Of a DNA stretch of 39,628 nt, positions 19,940 through 28,716 are shown piece by piece. The notes under the pieces are model-generated. The model made no database searches. It worked only from the letters and a program-made list of their open reading frames with translations, and was not told the origin of the DNA. Origin of the DNA: a virus; IMG/VR virus record IMGVR_UViG_3300021425_000074, positions 1 to 39,628 of that record; one strand, written 5' to 3'. Within the stretch, counting starts at the first letter, position 1. Every line of letters begins with the position of its first letter. The translations under genes were made by a program, and so were the position numbers.

Positions 19940-20883
19940 TACCACAATCCCCCTCTTTCTATGGTGATCAAACTCGTTGGTTTGTTGGTAGAGTTATCAG
20001 TATCAACGATCCACTTGAAATGGGTAGAATAAAAGTCAGGATCGTAGGGATTCATGACAACTCAGAAATTAGAGATGCTGATCTACCATGGGCACAGGTT
20101 GTAGTACCTGTCACAGAAGGCGGTAGTTCAGGTCTAGGAGCAAGCACAGGTATTAAAGAACAGGCACAAGTCTTTGGTGTATTCTTAGATGGTGTTCATT
20201 CTCAACTTCCATTAGTCGTTGGTTCTATGCCAAAGTTTGAAGCAGATATTGAATCAACAGCAGGTGTTTTTCAACCAAATATACCAAGTCGGTTTGACCC
20301 TGCAGTAAATAAGAATCTATTACCTGCTGATCAGGTTGATGAAGAAAATCTATATGGAGAAACCAATATAGAAAAAGCATATAATTTTCTTATTACAAAG
20401 GAAGGATTAAGTTTATCCCCTCAAGCAGCGGCAGGAGTTATAGGAAACTTTTGTGAAGAGTCTGGTGCGAATGCTAATGATGGAGATATTGATCCTCTTG
20501 CGGTTTCAGGTATTCCAGGAGAAAATTCTTTTGGTATTGCTCAGTGGAATCCTGCAGCAGCTGCTGGTAATAGACTCGGTGCACTTCAAGAGTTCTCTGC
20601 TTCATGTAATCTAACATATACAAGTTTATATGCACAATTGTTATGGACTCGTAAAGAGTTGACCACGTTTCCGTATCTTGGATATGCTGAATTGAAAAAG
20701 GCAGAAACGCCAGAAGAAGCAGCACTTATATTTATGCGTAAATTTGAAAGACCAGGATATCAAACAGAACGAACTGCTGCAAATGAGATAAAGAGAAAAA
20801 CTGGAAAAGACGGTAAATATAAACGTCTTGGTGAAGAAGAACGAATTGAGTTTGCCGAAGAAATATTTAGGAAGTTTGAATAA
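19936..20883 (+). CDS. gp5: gp5-like hub lysozyme: OB fold + tail lysozyme domain
   Basis: A 315-aa protein with two domains. Residues 1-105 match the gp5 N-terminal OB fold (RWFVGRVISINDPLEMGRIKVRIVGIH...LPWAQVVVP). Residues 135-315 match the Phage_lysozyme2 (phage tail lysozyme) domain: AYNFLITKEGLSLSPQAAAGVIGNF, catalytic-type E175 in CEESG, and SFGIAQWNPAAA. It should cut peptidoglycan during tail penetration. T4 gp5 (575 aa) carries a T4-lysozyme-type domain and ends with a beta-helix spike. Here the lysozyme family is different and the spike is encoded separately (23304-25331). Overlaps the upstream stop by four bases and shares one base with the next start. Confidence 0.82.
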   Translation: MIPQSPSFYGDQTRWFVGRVISINDPLEMGRIKVRIVGIHDNSEIRDADLPWAQVVVPVTEGGSSGLGASTGIKEQAQVFGVFLDGVHSQLPLVVGSMPKFEADIESTAGVFQPNIPSRFDPAVNKNLLPADQVDEENLYGETNIEKAYNFLITKEGLSLSPQAAAGVIGNFCEESGANANDGDIDPLAVSGIPGENSFGIAQWNPAAAAGNRLGALQEFSASCNLTYTSLYAQLLWTRKELTTFPYLGYAELKKAETPEEAALIFMRKFERPGYQTERTAANEIKRKTGKDGKYKRLGEEERIEFAEEIFRKFE

Positions 20884-23300
20884 TGGATTTAGAAAACGAT
20901 ACTATCACCATTGCTGATGCTGAGGCAGATTTAAATAAACAATTACCTTCATCTATAAGGTTTAAATTTAATACAGGTGGAAATACCGCTTCATTCACGC
21001 CAGCAAAACCACTGCCCAAATCTGTCCAGAAAACTATAGGCAGGCGCATCAGAGAATTGAATAATATTCAATATGAAAAGGGCACAGACGGCAGTGGTGG
21101 TTTCAATAATAAAGTGATGGAAAATATCGAGACGCTTAAAACTGTTTACAGAGTAGCGAGAGGTATCCACTTTAACTATGTTCGGCAAGAGCGAGATGCA
21201 AAAAAGGCAGCAAAGAGGGAAGCGAAGAAAGCAGAAAGGGAAAGGGTAAAGACTCAGGCAAGAATTGCTTCAGATAAACGTGGACAAGATCGCGTTAAAG
21301 CAGAAACCAATAAAATAAAAGCAGATAAGATCATAGCTGAAACAGCAACTAACTCTGACCAATTAGGTAAGGAAACTGCTGGATTTAAATCTTTGACAGA
21401 ATCTACGAAACCAAAAACTGCTATACCAAAACCAAATAAAGTTCAAAAACCAAATCCATCACCGTCAGAGATGACTGCTAATGTTCCTGGAATTACCGTT
21501 ACAAAAAATCCTGTAGATAAAAATTCTGTTGATATACTAGGAGCCAGCGTCACTGAACAAAGGAAAAATTTAAACAAACTCATTGCTTCTGGTAGTTCAA
21601 AGGGTGTTAAGAAAACTTTAGAAAATTCTACTATAGCAAAAGAATATAATATCAGAGCACCAGATGTTAATAATGCAGTAAAATCTAATGCTACATTGCA
21701 AGATCTTGCAACCGATCCATTTATTCAAAATGGGTTGAAGGGTGCTGGATTAAGTGCTGAGGAAATAGAAGAAGTCAATAAAGAAATAGATGAAGCGATA
21801 GTGGTTGCTGCTAGTCAAGAACAAAAATTATTAGCAGTAAAACCTCAAAAAGATTTTTCTGTAAAACAATTCCGTGCTCTCGGTAATCCATTTGGTTCTC
21901 CTGAAGTTTCACTTCCCACGCAAGTTGGTCAATCAAATCCATTATCTTCATTAGTTGCACCAATAACTAAAAATCCACTGAGTAGTCTTGGTGCGGTAGT
22001 TGGCGGTGTACTTGGATCCGTGATAGGAGATGCTATTAATACAAATGCGAATGGTGCTAATAACTTTGCTCCTGGCAATCCCTTTGGTTCTTTGGGTATG
22101 GATTTTGGTAACATTATGGCAACTGTAACAGGTCTTGCGCAAGGAACTGGATCATTCAAAGAACTTGGTCAATCTATTCCAAGTATTCCTGGCGGTGTTG
22201 ATCCTCTTACTAAAGCACCTGTTCCCGATATTGTTCAATCGACAGGAACAACGCAATTAGCAAAAACAGTAGACAAGGGAACTAAAACTGCGGTTGATAC
22301 TCCTACAACTCCAGTAAAAGAAGTCACGAAAACTAAAACAACAGGATTTGAAGCTCTGGGGTATGATGAAATAGATGGTGAATTTTTTGGTGGATATGAA
22401 CCTGTTAATAGTAAAAAAGAATTTGAACTTGAACTTAAAAGTTGCCCAAGAAAAATTAAAAATGCAATTATTGCTTGGACTGCAACAGCAGAAAACGAAT
22501 TTTATACTGCTAGGTCTTACAACGAAAAAAGACATAAGAAGTATAAACAAAGACCTGAAGAAAAAAGAGTACCAGCTGGAACTCCTGTCGGTAGGATAGG
22601 ATATCAGAGAACCAACTATTTCATACGAAAAGATGGTGTTGTTGAAAGACTTGTTCCTATTGGCACGAGACCTACGATTTATGGGGCCAATCTATTAGAA
22701 CAAGAATCAAGTTCTAAATATGTAAGGATTCATGAAGAAGGTATTATGATTCAATTTGATGCTGGTATATTAGGGGACGCACCAGAGTCTGGTCTTAATC
22801 ATGCTAATCTTTCTGATAAATCTATCACTGCAGAACAGTGGAAATCCTTTGATATGATGATGGATGTTATGTACCGACACTCACCAGGAGGTGTATTAAA
22901 AGGTCTTGACCAAATACTCGCTGAGAGTAAAGGTATAATAACAAGAGATGGAACTGAAGTTGAACAACTTATGAGATTTCAAGATATAATGGCCCTTGTT
23001 GGCCCAGGATTTGATGTTGGCACTTATCTAGAAAAGAAAAGAGAGATTCCAGACGGTGATGACGGTGCCAATGTTGAAATTGTTGTAGATGATGATACAG
23101 GAGAAGTGATTGAAGATGATGATCCATATTCAGGTTTGGATGATGACTTTTTAAACAGTGAAGTTATTAATGGAAACACGGTTTCCTACGATGAAGTTCG
23201 TGGAAGGTGGTCAGTTTTTTATCGAGATACCCAGACCAAACTAAATTACGGAACAAAAGATGCGGCAATCTTTGCCGCACGTGAGAATCTTGGAGAATAA
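20883..23300 (+). CDS. Hub-associated protein with degenerate amidase-like domain
   Basis: An 805-aa protein between the hub lysozyme and the spike. N-terminal part: residues 90-150 form a very basic coiled coil (ERDAKKAAKREAKKAERERV). The middle is low complexity, Lys/Pro/Asn-rich (190-200) and glycine/alanine-rich (SSLGAVVGGVLGSVIGD), perhaps membrane-active. Residues about 520-715 follow the order of an Amidase_2/PGRP fold: AIIAWTATAEN, VGRIGYQRTNYFIRKDG, TRPTIYGANLL, IMIQFDAG, TAEQWKSFDMMM, VLKGLDQI, LVGPGFDVGTYLEK. The usual zinc ligands are lost (His to A531, His to L675, and Cys/Asp at L705/V706). An acidic C-terminus (DDDTGEVIEDDD) ends the protein. It may bind peptidoglycan without cutting it. 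Confidence 0.65.
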   Translation: MDLENDTITIADAEADLNKQLPSSIRFKFNTGGNTASFTPAKPLPKSVQKTIGRRIRELNNIQYEKGTDGSGGFNNKVMENIETLKTVYRVARGIHFNYVRQERDAKKAAKREAKKAERERVKTQARIASDKRGQDRVKAETNKIKADKIIAETATNSDQLGKETAGFKSLTESTKPKTAIPKPNKVQKPNPSPSEMTANVPGITVTKNPVDKNSVDILGASVTEQRKNLNKLIASGSSKGVKKTLENSTIAKEYNIRAPDVNNAVKSNATLQDLATDPFIQNGLKGAGLSAEEIEEVNKEIDEAIVVAASQEQKLLAVKPQKDFSVKQFRALGNPFGSPEVSLPTQVGQSNPLSSLVAPITKNPLSSLGAVVGGVLGSVIGDAINTNANGANNFAPGNPFGSLGMDFGNIMATVTGLAQGTGSFKELGQSIPSIPGGVDPLTKAPVPDIVQSTGTTQLAKTVDKGTKTAVDTPTTPVKEVTKTKTTGFEALGYDEIDGEFFGGYEPVNSKKEFELELKSCPRKIKNAIIAWTATAENEFYTARSYNEKRHKKYKQRPEEKRVPAGTPVGRIGYQRTNYFIRKDGVVERLVPIGTRPTIYGANLLEQESSSKYVRIHEEGIMIQFDAGILGDAPESGLNHANLSDKSITAEQWKSFDMMMDVMYRHSPGGVLKGLDQILAESKGIITRDGTEVEQLMRFQDIMALVGPGFDVGTYLEKKREIPDGDDGANVEIVVDDDTGEVIEDDDPYSGLDDDFLNSEVINGNTVSYDEVRGRWSVFYRDTQTKLNYGTKDAAIFAARENLGE
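23261..23279 (+). repeat. Perfect 8-bp inverted repeat at gene end
   Basis: TGCGGCAA and TTGCCGCA around a three-base loop, in the last codons of the 805-aa gene (DAAIFAA). No U-tract follows. It could be an mRNA stability or pausing element or may be coincidental with the Ala codons. Confidence 0.4.
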
Positions 23301-23303
23301 ATT

Positions 23304-25331
23304 ATGTCTGACGATGAATTTTTAATTGAAGAAAAAGATAAAAATTTACCAAGTAAAGGTGATCCTTTTTCTGATCCCAAACGTGTTTATCCTAAACGCG
23401 AATATGCAAATGCACCTTCTGTAAACCTTGAAGCAAGGGGAATTGAAGAAAACGAACTTTTTATTGGTGGTGGTGATGTAGGGATTGACCTCGAGTTAAA
23501 AAATTATCCTTCATCCAAAGCACCATTGAATCAGGTTAAAAGAACTGTTTCTGGTCATGTTCAGGAAATCGATGATACTCCTGGCCGCGAACGTATGCTA
23601 TTCAGACATAAGACTGGAGCAGGTGTTGAAATGCGTTCCGATGGTACTGTCGTTATCAATGCTACAAATAATATTATTCGTGTTGCAGCAGGAAGTGAAA
23701 AGGTTATCATTGAAGGTGATGGGGATATTGTTTATCATGGCAACTTGAATCTTCGTGTTGATGGTGACTTTGATTTAAATGTTGGTGGTAATTTTACAGT
23801 TACAACTGGCGGTGACATGGAAGAAGATGTTAAAGGTGGGTATCGCCAAGACGTAAATAACAATCACCAAACGTTCGTCAATAGAAATGTATCAAAGACT
23901 ATTACTGGCGCAGAAACTACCCTTGTTCTTGGTGATCAAAATAATATCGTCAAAGGCGATCAAAGCACAACAGTTGGTAAAAATAAAGAAGATATCGTTG
24001 GTTCCGAATATCAAATATCTGCTGAAAACAAATACATCGCAACATCACCCGATATCAATATAGGTGCGTCAAGTTTAACTGTTATTGGTGATAGTGGAAC
24101 AATGGGTGGTGAGAATATTATCACTTATAATTACAATCAATATACAGGTCACTCAATTACTGCTGGCGACACAATCACAACCCATACGGCATATACGACA
24201 AGAACACAGGCAACTGAATTTGTTGGTTCATTGACTGGTAATGCTGACACTGCAACACAAGCAGGGAGAGCTGGTACTGCTGGTGGAATTGGTGCTGGTG
24301 GTTCAGCAGGAACAAAGAATACTGCAGCTGCGCAAGCGGTTGATACAAAAGCAACAGTACAACCTACAAACTCAGTTATGAAAAATAGTTGGTTTAACTC
24401 TGCCTATGGTATCTTCAAAGTTGCCGTAGATGTTGGAGATGTGATCTATAACTCTATCAACAGGTTTGTAGATTATGGTGGGGTTCAAAATAGAACATTA
24501 ACAGTCAGTGAAGTAAGATCAAAATTAAGAAACCCAGCAACTCAAAATAATGAAGATTTCATCGGTACTGCTATTTCAGAAAATGTTTTAAATACAACTT
24601 ATTCTAATGCTGTTCCTTCTCTGATAGGTTCTATCATTGATGATGAACCGACACCTAGAACTCCGAATCCAAAAGAAGTGTTTGGTAAAATTAAAGGAGC
24701 AGAAGCAAAACGATTTGCAGGATCAGTACAAAATGATATCGTAACAATTCAACCGAATCCAACTTACGACCCAAGAAGAAAGAAAACTATTACCGAAAGA
24801 ACAAAACTTGCCAGAGGAATTAATATGGCAAAGTTCTTTGGAAGTCATGGTGACCCTATTACTATGGATCATATGTTCTTTGAAGATAGATACGAAACTG
24901 CAAAATACCTTTATCTTCATGCTCAATTAATGAGATCTATTATGGAAGATGAAGGTGAGTTTGATGAGTTTAGACTTGTAGTTTCGGAAGGCGTGTATAA
25001 ACCTTCAGAAACAGAAACAATAGCAGCAGGTAGTGTCAATGATTATAGGACATATGGTCGTGCTATTGTATACGAACTAAGAAATCGTAAAGGCGAAATT
25101 GCTTTAAAACAAACATTTAAACTTGCTGCTTGGTGGAAAGATAGTCAGCAGTACGAAAAAATGATATTAGACTACGACACATATAATGTTGATGGGTCAC
25201 TCAATGCTCAAATTATTGTGATTATGCCAGAGTTGCAAGAAGGATATAAAGCAAGCTATCAAAACAGACTTGAAACGAGATATAATAATTATGTTCAAGC
25301 AACTGGTGAACTTATAGAGATCCTTGCATAA
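23304..25331 (+). CDS. Baseplate central spike protein (gp5 C-terminal type)
   Basis: A 675-aa protein. Residues 70-130 (KRTVSGHVQEIDDTPGRERMLF, then HKTGAGVEMRSDGTVVINA) are the conserved entry to gp5C/VgrG-type beta-helices. Residues 130-260 are short repeats of the GDxxLxVxG type (VDGDFDLNVGGNFTVTTGGD) that build a trimeric spike needle. A linker of Gly/Ala/Thr repeats (residues 310-350) leads to a C-terminal domain (residues 490-675) containing AKYLYLHAQLMRSI, LVVSEGVYKPS and a SVNDYRTYGRAIVYEL block, which echoes an M15 peptidase core without its zinc ligands. It pierces the outer membrane and guides the lysozyme. Begins four bases after the preceding stop. Confidence 0.75.
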   Translation: MSDDEFLIEEKDKNLPSKGDPFSDPKRVYPKREYANAPSVNLEARGIEENELFIGGGDVGIDLELKNYPSSKAPLNQVKRTVSGHVQEIDDTPGRERMLFRHKTGAGVEMRSDGTVVINATNNIIRVAAGSEKVIIEGDGDIVYHGNLNLRVDGDFDLNVGGNFTVTTGGDMEEDVKGGYRQDVNNNHQTFVNRNVSKTITGAETTLVLGDQNNIVKGDQSTTVGKNKEDIVGSEYQISAENKYIATSPDINIGASSLTVIGDSGTMGGENIITYNYNQYTGHSITAGDTITTHTAYTTRTQATEFVGSLTGNADTATQAGRAGTAGGIGAGGSAGTKNTAAAQAVDTKATVQPTNSVMKNSWFNSAYGIFKVAVDVGDVIYNSINRFVDYGGVQNRTLTVSEVRSKLRNPATQNNEDFIGTAISENVLNTTYSNAVPSLIGSIIDDEPTPRTPNPKEVFGKIKGAEAKRFAGSVQNDIVTIQPNPTYDPRRKKTITERTKLARGINMAKFFGSHGDPITMDHMFFEDRYETAKYLYLHAQLMRSIMEDEGEFDEFRLVVSEGVYKPSETETIAAGSVNDYRTYGRAIVYELRNRKGEIALKQTFKLAAWWKDSQQYEKMILDYDTYNVDGSLNAQIIVIMPELQEGYKASYQNRLETRYNNYVQATGELIEILA

Positions 25332-25336
25332 AACAT

Positions 25337-25344
25337 TATAAATA
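25337..25344 (+). promoter_or_regulatory. Late promoter box ahead of gp25
   Basis: An exact TATAAATA, 18 bases before the gp25 ATG, in a short intergenic gap. It opens the gp25-gp6-wedge unit. Confidence 0.6.
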
Positions 25345-25362
25345 GGATAAAAGGAATTAAAT

Positions 25363-25806
25363 ATGCCAGCAAAAGCATTTTCTATAGAAGATGGAAATTT
25401 AAATACATCATCCATCTCTACCACAAAGTCGGTAGTCTATACAGATTTGGATTTATTCTTTGCTCCAAAACCTTCTGGTGACATATACAAAAAGCAAGAC
25501 GTTGCGGCAGTTAAACAATCTGTGAAAAATATCCTTATGACTAACTTCATGGAAAAACCGTTTGATCCTGAATATGGTGGAAATTTAAATAGTTTTTTAT
25601 TTGAACTTGACACTACAGTTGAAGCAGACATACTGAGAGATCAAATATTTGAAACTATTTCTTTACATGAACCACGTGCTTTAATGAGAGAGGTTTTTAT
25701 CTCTCTTGATCCAGAATATAATAACATAAATGTAACAATTAATTTTCAAGTTTTAAATTCGGTAGAACCTGTTTCTTTAGAACTATCACTTACAAGGTTG
25801 AGATAA
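25363..25806 (+). CDS. gp25: gp25 baseplate wedge (lysozyme-like sheath initiator)
   Basis: A 147-aa protein of the gpW/gp25 family (T4 gp25: 132 aa). Motifs: VYTDLDLFFAPKPSGDIYKKQDVAAVKQSVKNIL, MTNFMEKPFDPEYGGNLNSFLFEL, then LHEPRALMREVFISLDPEYNNINVTINF. The LxTxxGExPFxPxxG type loop (EKPFDPEYGG) is the family hallmark. gp25 starts sheath assembly on the baseplate and links gp6/gp53. Two bases separate its stop from the gp6 start. Confidence 0.9.
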   Translation: MPAKAFSIEDGNLNTSSISTTKSVVYTDLDLFFAPKPSGDIYKKQDVAAVKQSVKNILMTNFMEKPFDPEYGGNLNSFLFELDTTVEADILRDQIFETISLHEPRALMREVFISLDPEYNNINVTINFQVLNSVEPVSLELSLTRLR

Positions 25807-25807
25807 A

Positions 25808-27646
25808 ATGGCAACTACTATTAAATCGGCAGATCTTGATTTTAATAAAATCAAAAATCGCCTTAAAGATCATTTCAAAAGCAAAGATGAATTTAATTCA
25901 TACAACTTTGAAGGTGCTGGCCTAAACAACTTATTAGATGTTCTCGCTTACAATACTCATCAAAATGCTTTGACCGCAAACTTCGCTTTGAATGAAGCAT
26001 TCTTACCAACAGCGCAATTAAGAAGTTCTGTTCTTTCTCATGCTGCTATGCTTGGGTATGAAACTCGTTCTAGAACCTCATCAAAAGCACTTGTAGAATT
26101 ATCTTTAAACCTTACCAACGTTCCTGGTCGTCCAGTAACTATTGGAATCCCTAGAGGAACTCAATTTACAGGTTCGGTTGATGGCGTATCATATACATTT
26201 AGAACGCAAGAAGCATTTTCAGCAAGGGACAATGGTTCAGGAACATACGACTTTAGGACTAGCGCAGGATCAACGGATATCCCAATATTCGAAGGTATTC
26301 AAAAGACAAAAACATTTATCGTTGGTCAAAAGAATGAAAGACAAATTTATATCGTTCCTGATGAGACAATGGACAAGTCTACAGCACGTGTTTTAGTTTA
26401 TGATAGTCTCACTTCAAATACATTTACAGAATATACACCCCTTTCTACTGCTGTAAGAATTGATTCAGAAACAACTTACTACAGCATCCACGAAGCACCT
26501 AATGGTACATTTGAAATCAACTTTGGGGATGGAACTTCTTTCGGTAAATCACCAGATCCAGGACAAAAGATTGTTGTAACATATTTGTCATCTAAAGGAT
26601 CAGTCGCAAACGGTGCAACTTCATTTACTGCTGATTCACAAGTTTCAGTAAATGGTGTACAATATGTTTTGTCAGCAGTTTTATCCGCTGAATCTTCTGG
26701 TGGTTTAGAAAAACAATCAATTGAGTCTATTCGCCAACTTGCTCCTATCGCTTTTGCCGCTCAGCAAAGGTTGGTGACTTCTCTAGATTATAAAGCAATT
26801 ATTGATACTAATTTTTCTGCAGTAAAGGAATCAGCAGTTTGGTCTGGTGATCAAAACGTACCGATAGATTATGGTGCAGTTTATATTTCCTTGAACTTTA
26901 CTGTAGGAACTCCTGCTGCAACTAAACAGCAAGTACAAGATCAGATTAGATCAAACTATGTGAAGAACCTTTCTACTATGTCAATGACGCCAAAGTTTGT
27001 AGAACCAAAAGATGTTTTCCTAATCTTGACAACTCAATTTAACTTTGATCCTGCCCTTACAGGACTATCAAGTCAAACTCAGGAAAGCAACATACAAAAA
27101 TACATCAGGAATTATTTTTTGAGAAACTTAGAATCCTTTGATAAAACTTTCAGAAAGAGTAATCTATTAACAGAAATTGATGCATTAGGAAAAGCAGTAC
27201 TGAATACTAAAATCGGCGTAAAGGTTCAAATGCATGAATTGATAGTTGCTGCTGACTTAAACACATTTGAAGTTCAGTTCCCTTGTGATATTGCTGACCC
27301 AGATGACGTATTCCATCGGATTACTACAGACGCATTTGAATTCCAAGGAACGGTTGCTGTTGTTAAAAATAGATTAAGTTCAAATCAACTCGCTGTCTTT
27401 GATTTAGATGATAACATATTGGTTGATAATGTAGGAAATTATGACGTTTCTTCGGGTAAAGTTTCTTTTGTAGGATTTCAACCAACTAGATTATTAAGTG
27501 GATCAAATGAAATAAAGATAACTGTTGTCCCAGCAGATGATTCTAGCATTAAACCATTAAGGAATTACATATTAAAATTATCAACAGAAACATCTTCTTC
27601 TTCCGCTGTTCTTGACAGACAGACTGCAACACTTGAAGTGAACTAA
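25808..27646 (+). CDS. gp6: gp6 baseplate wedge protein
   Basis: A 612-aa protein (T4 gp6: 660 aa; gpJ-like family). The N-terminus is diagnostic: LDFNKIKNRLKDHFKSKDEF, YNFEGAGLNNLLDVLAYNTHQNALTANFALNEAFLPTAQLRSSV. Later segments include EFQFPCDIADPDDVFHRITTD. gp6 forms the continuous ring of the dome that changes shape on contraction. It is coupled to the next gene (TAATG). All domains expected for the family appear present; there is no break. Confidence 0.92.
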   Translation: MATTIKSADLDFNKIKNRLKDHFKSKDEFNSYNFEGAGLNNLLDVLAYNTHQNALTANFALNEAFLPTAQLRSSVLSHAAMLGYETRSRTSSKALVELSLNLTNVPGRPVTIGIPRGTQFTGSVDGVSYTFRTQEAFSARDNGSGTYDFRTSAGSTDIPIFEGIQKTKTFIVGQKNERQIYIVPDETMDKSTARVLVYDSLTSNTFTEYTPLSTAVRIDSETTYYSIHEAPNGTFEINFGDGTSFGKSPDPGQKIVVTYLSSKGSVANGATSFTADSQVSVNGVQYVLSAVLSAESSGGLEKQSIESIRQLAPIAFAAQQRLVTSLDYKAIIDTNFSAVKESAVWSGDQNVPIDYGAVYISLNFTVGTPAATKQQVQDQIRSNYVKNLSTMSMTPKFVEPKDVFLILTTQFNFDPALTGLSSQTQESNIQKYIRNYFLRNLESFDKTFRKSNLLTEIDALGKAVLNTKIGVKVQMHELIVAADLNTFEVQFPCDIADPDDVFHRITTDAFEFQGTVAVVKNRLSSNQLAVFDLDDNILVDNVGNYDVSSGKVSFVGFQPTRLLSGSNEIKITVVPADDSSIKPLRNYILKLSTETSSSSAVLDRQTATLEVN

Positions 27647-28692
27647 TGACTTATTCGCCAAATAATTCAGAAACTCTGAAAGACTATAATAGACTTCCTG
27701 TAAATCTCAGAAAGAGTTTGGTACAAGAAGTTTTGCCAGAATACTTTCAAGAAGATTATCCAAACATTATTCAGTTCTTAGAAGGATATTATGAATATCT
27801 CGACTCTGATGGACAATGGGGTGGTATTATTAACGAAATTTCTGCAGTCAGAGATTTTGAAGACACCGAACTTGAAAGACTAGATTTTCTTTTAGATGAA
27901 GTTGGTCTTGGGGTTGGGGCAGGTCAGTTTACATTCCCAAGAGAAGTTATTAGGAACTTTGGTAATTTTTTCCGAGTAAAGGGTTCTGAATATTCGGGAT
28001 ATGGTTTCTTTAGATCTTTCTTCAATGAAGAAGATGTTGAAATAATTTATCCTAAAAAAGATTTGATCTATGTTGGTATGGATGAGATTGGAACTGAGTT
28101 TGGTAAAAGGATCCATGACGGTAAAATCTATCAGGTCTTTTCTTTGTTGGTCAGTTCTCCTTTCCCGATCCATGTTTGGGAAACTTTATGGAGAAGGTAT
28201 GTACACCCATCAGGTTATCATTTAGCAGCAGAAGTTGTAATTTTATCTAACGTACCAGTTGGTGTAACGACAGAAGAATCACTCCCAGAACTTGATCCTC
28301 GTGAGAAAGTACACTCATCAGCAAACATGGTATATGGTAGAACAGAGGGTGAAGTCACTGGTATCTATGCTGATAATGATGATAAAACAGGTTATGTTGT
28401 TGCTGGATATGTTAATCCTGATTACTTCAATATCATTGAAGATGATGAAGATCATGCACCAGAAAGACTTAGTGTTTACAAGACACCTGCGGAGTTTGGT
28501 CTATCAGAAACTATCCGTTATGTGGATTCAAACTTTGCGGACGTGGATCACTGGGCAGGTTTCCATCTTACTTACGACGATACGTTCACGAAGTTCTCAA
28601 GCACTTCACCATTTACAACGTTCGATGGAACATATCATATTAAAGCATCTGACAGTGATGGTCCAGTAAGTCTGTATAACTATTATAAATAG
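27646..28692 (+). CDS. Baseplate/virion structural protein after gp6
   Basis: A 348-aa protein placed where T4 has gp7, but far shorter than T4 gp7 (1032 aa). Its N-terminal half carries RKSLVQEVLPEYFQEDYPNIIQFLEGYYEYLDSDGQWGG, DFLLDEVG, RNFGNFFRVKGSEYSGYGFFRSFFNEEDVEIIYPKKDLIYVG. This 'joining the ring' segment is common to larger marine T4-like virion proteins. The C-terminal 140 residues (DHAPERLSVYKTPAEF, DVDHWAGFHLTYDDTF) may be an adhesin-type domain. It is likely a wedge protein that reaches the baseplate periphery. The identity with gp7 is not proven. The stop overlaps a late promoter box. Confidence 0.6.
   Translation: MTYSPNNSETLKDYNRLPVNLRKSLVQEVLPEYFQEDYPNIIQFLEGYYEYLDSDGQWGGIINEISAVRDFEDTELERLDFLLDEVGLGVGAGQFTFPREVIRNFGNFFRVKGSEYSGYGFFRSFFNEEDVEIIYPKKDLIYVGMDEIGTEFGKRIHDGKIYQVFSLLVSSPFPIHVWETLWRRYVHPSGYHLAAEVVILSNVPVGVTTEESLPELDPREKVHSSANMVYGRTEGEVTGIYADNDDKTGYVVAGYVNPDYFNIIEDDEDHAPERLSVYKTPAEFGLSETIRYVDSNFADVDHWAGFHLTYDDTFTKFSSTSPFTTFDGTYHIKASDSDGPVSLYNYYK
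28684..28691 (+). promoter_or_regulatory. Late promoter box ahead of the fibre-like gene
   Basis: An exact TATAAATA across the stop region of the preceding gene, 26 bases before the ATG at 28717. Confidence 0.58.
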
Positions 28693-28716
28693 TCGTATTA
28701 AATAAGGAATTTAGAA

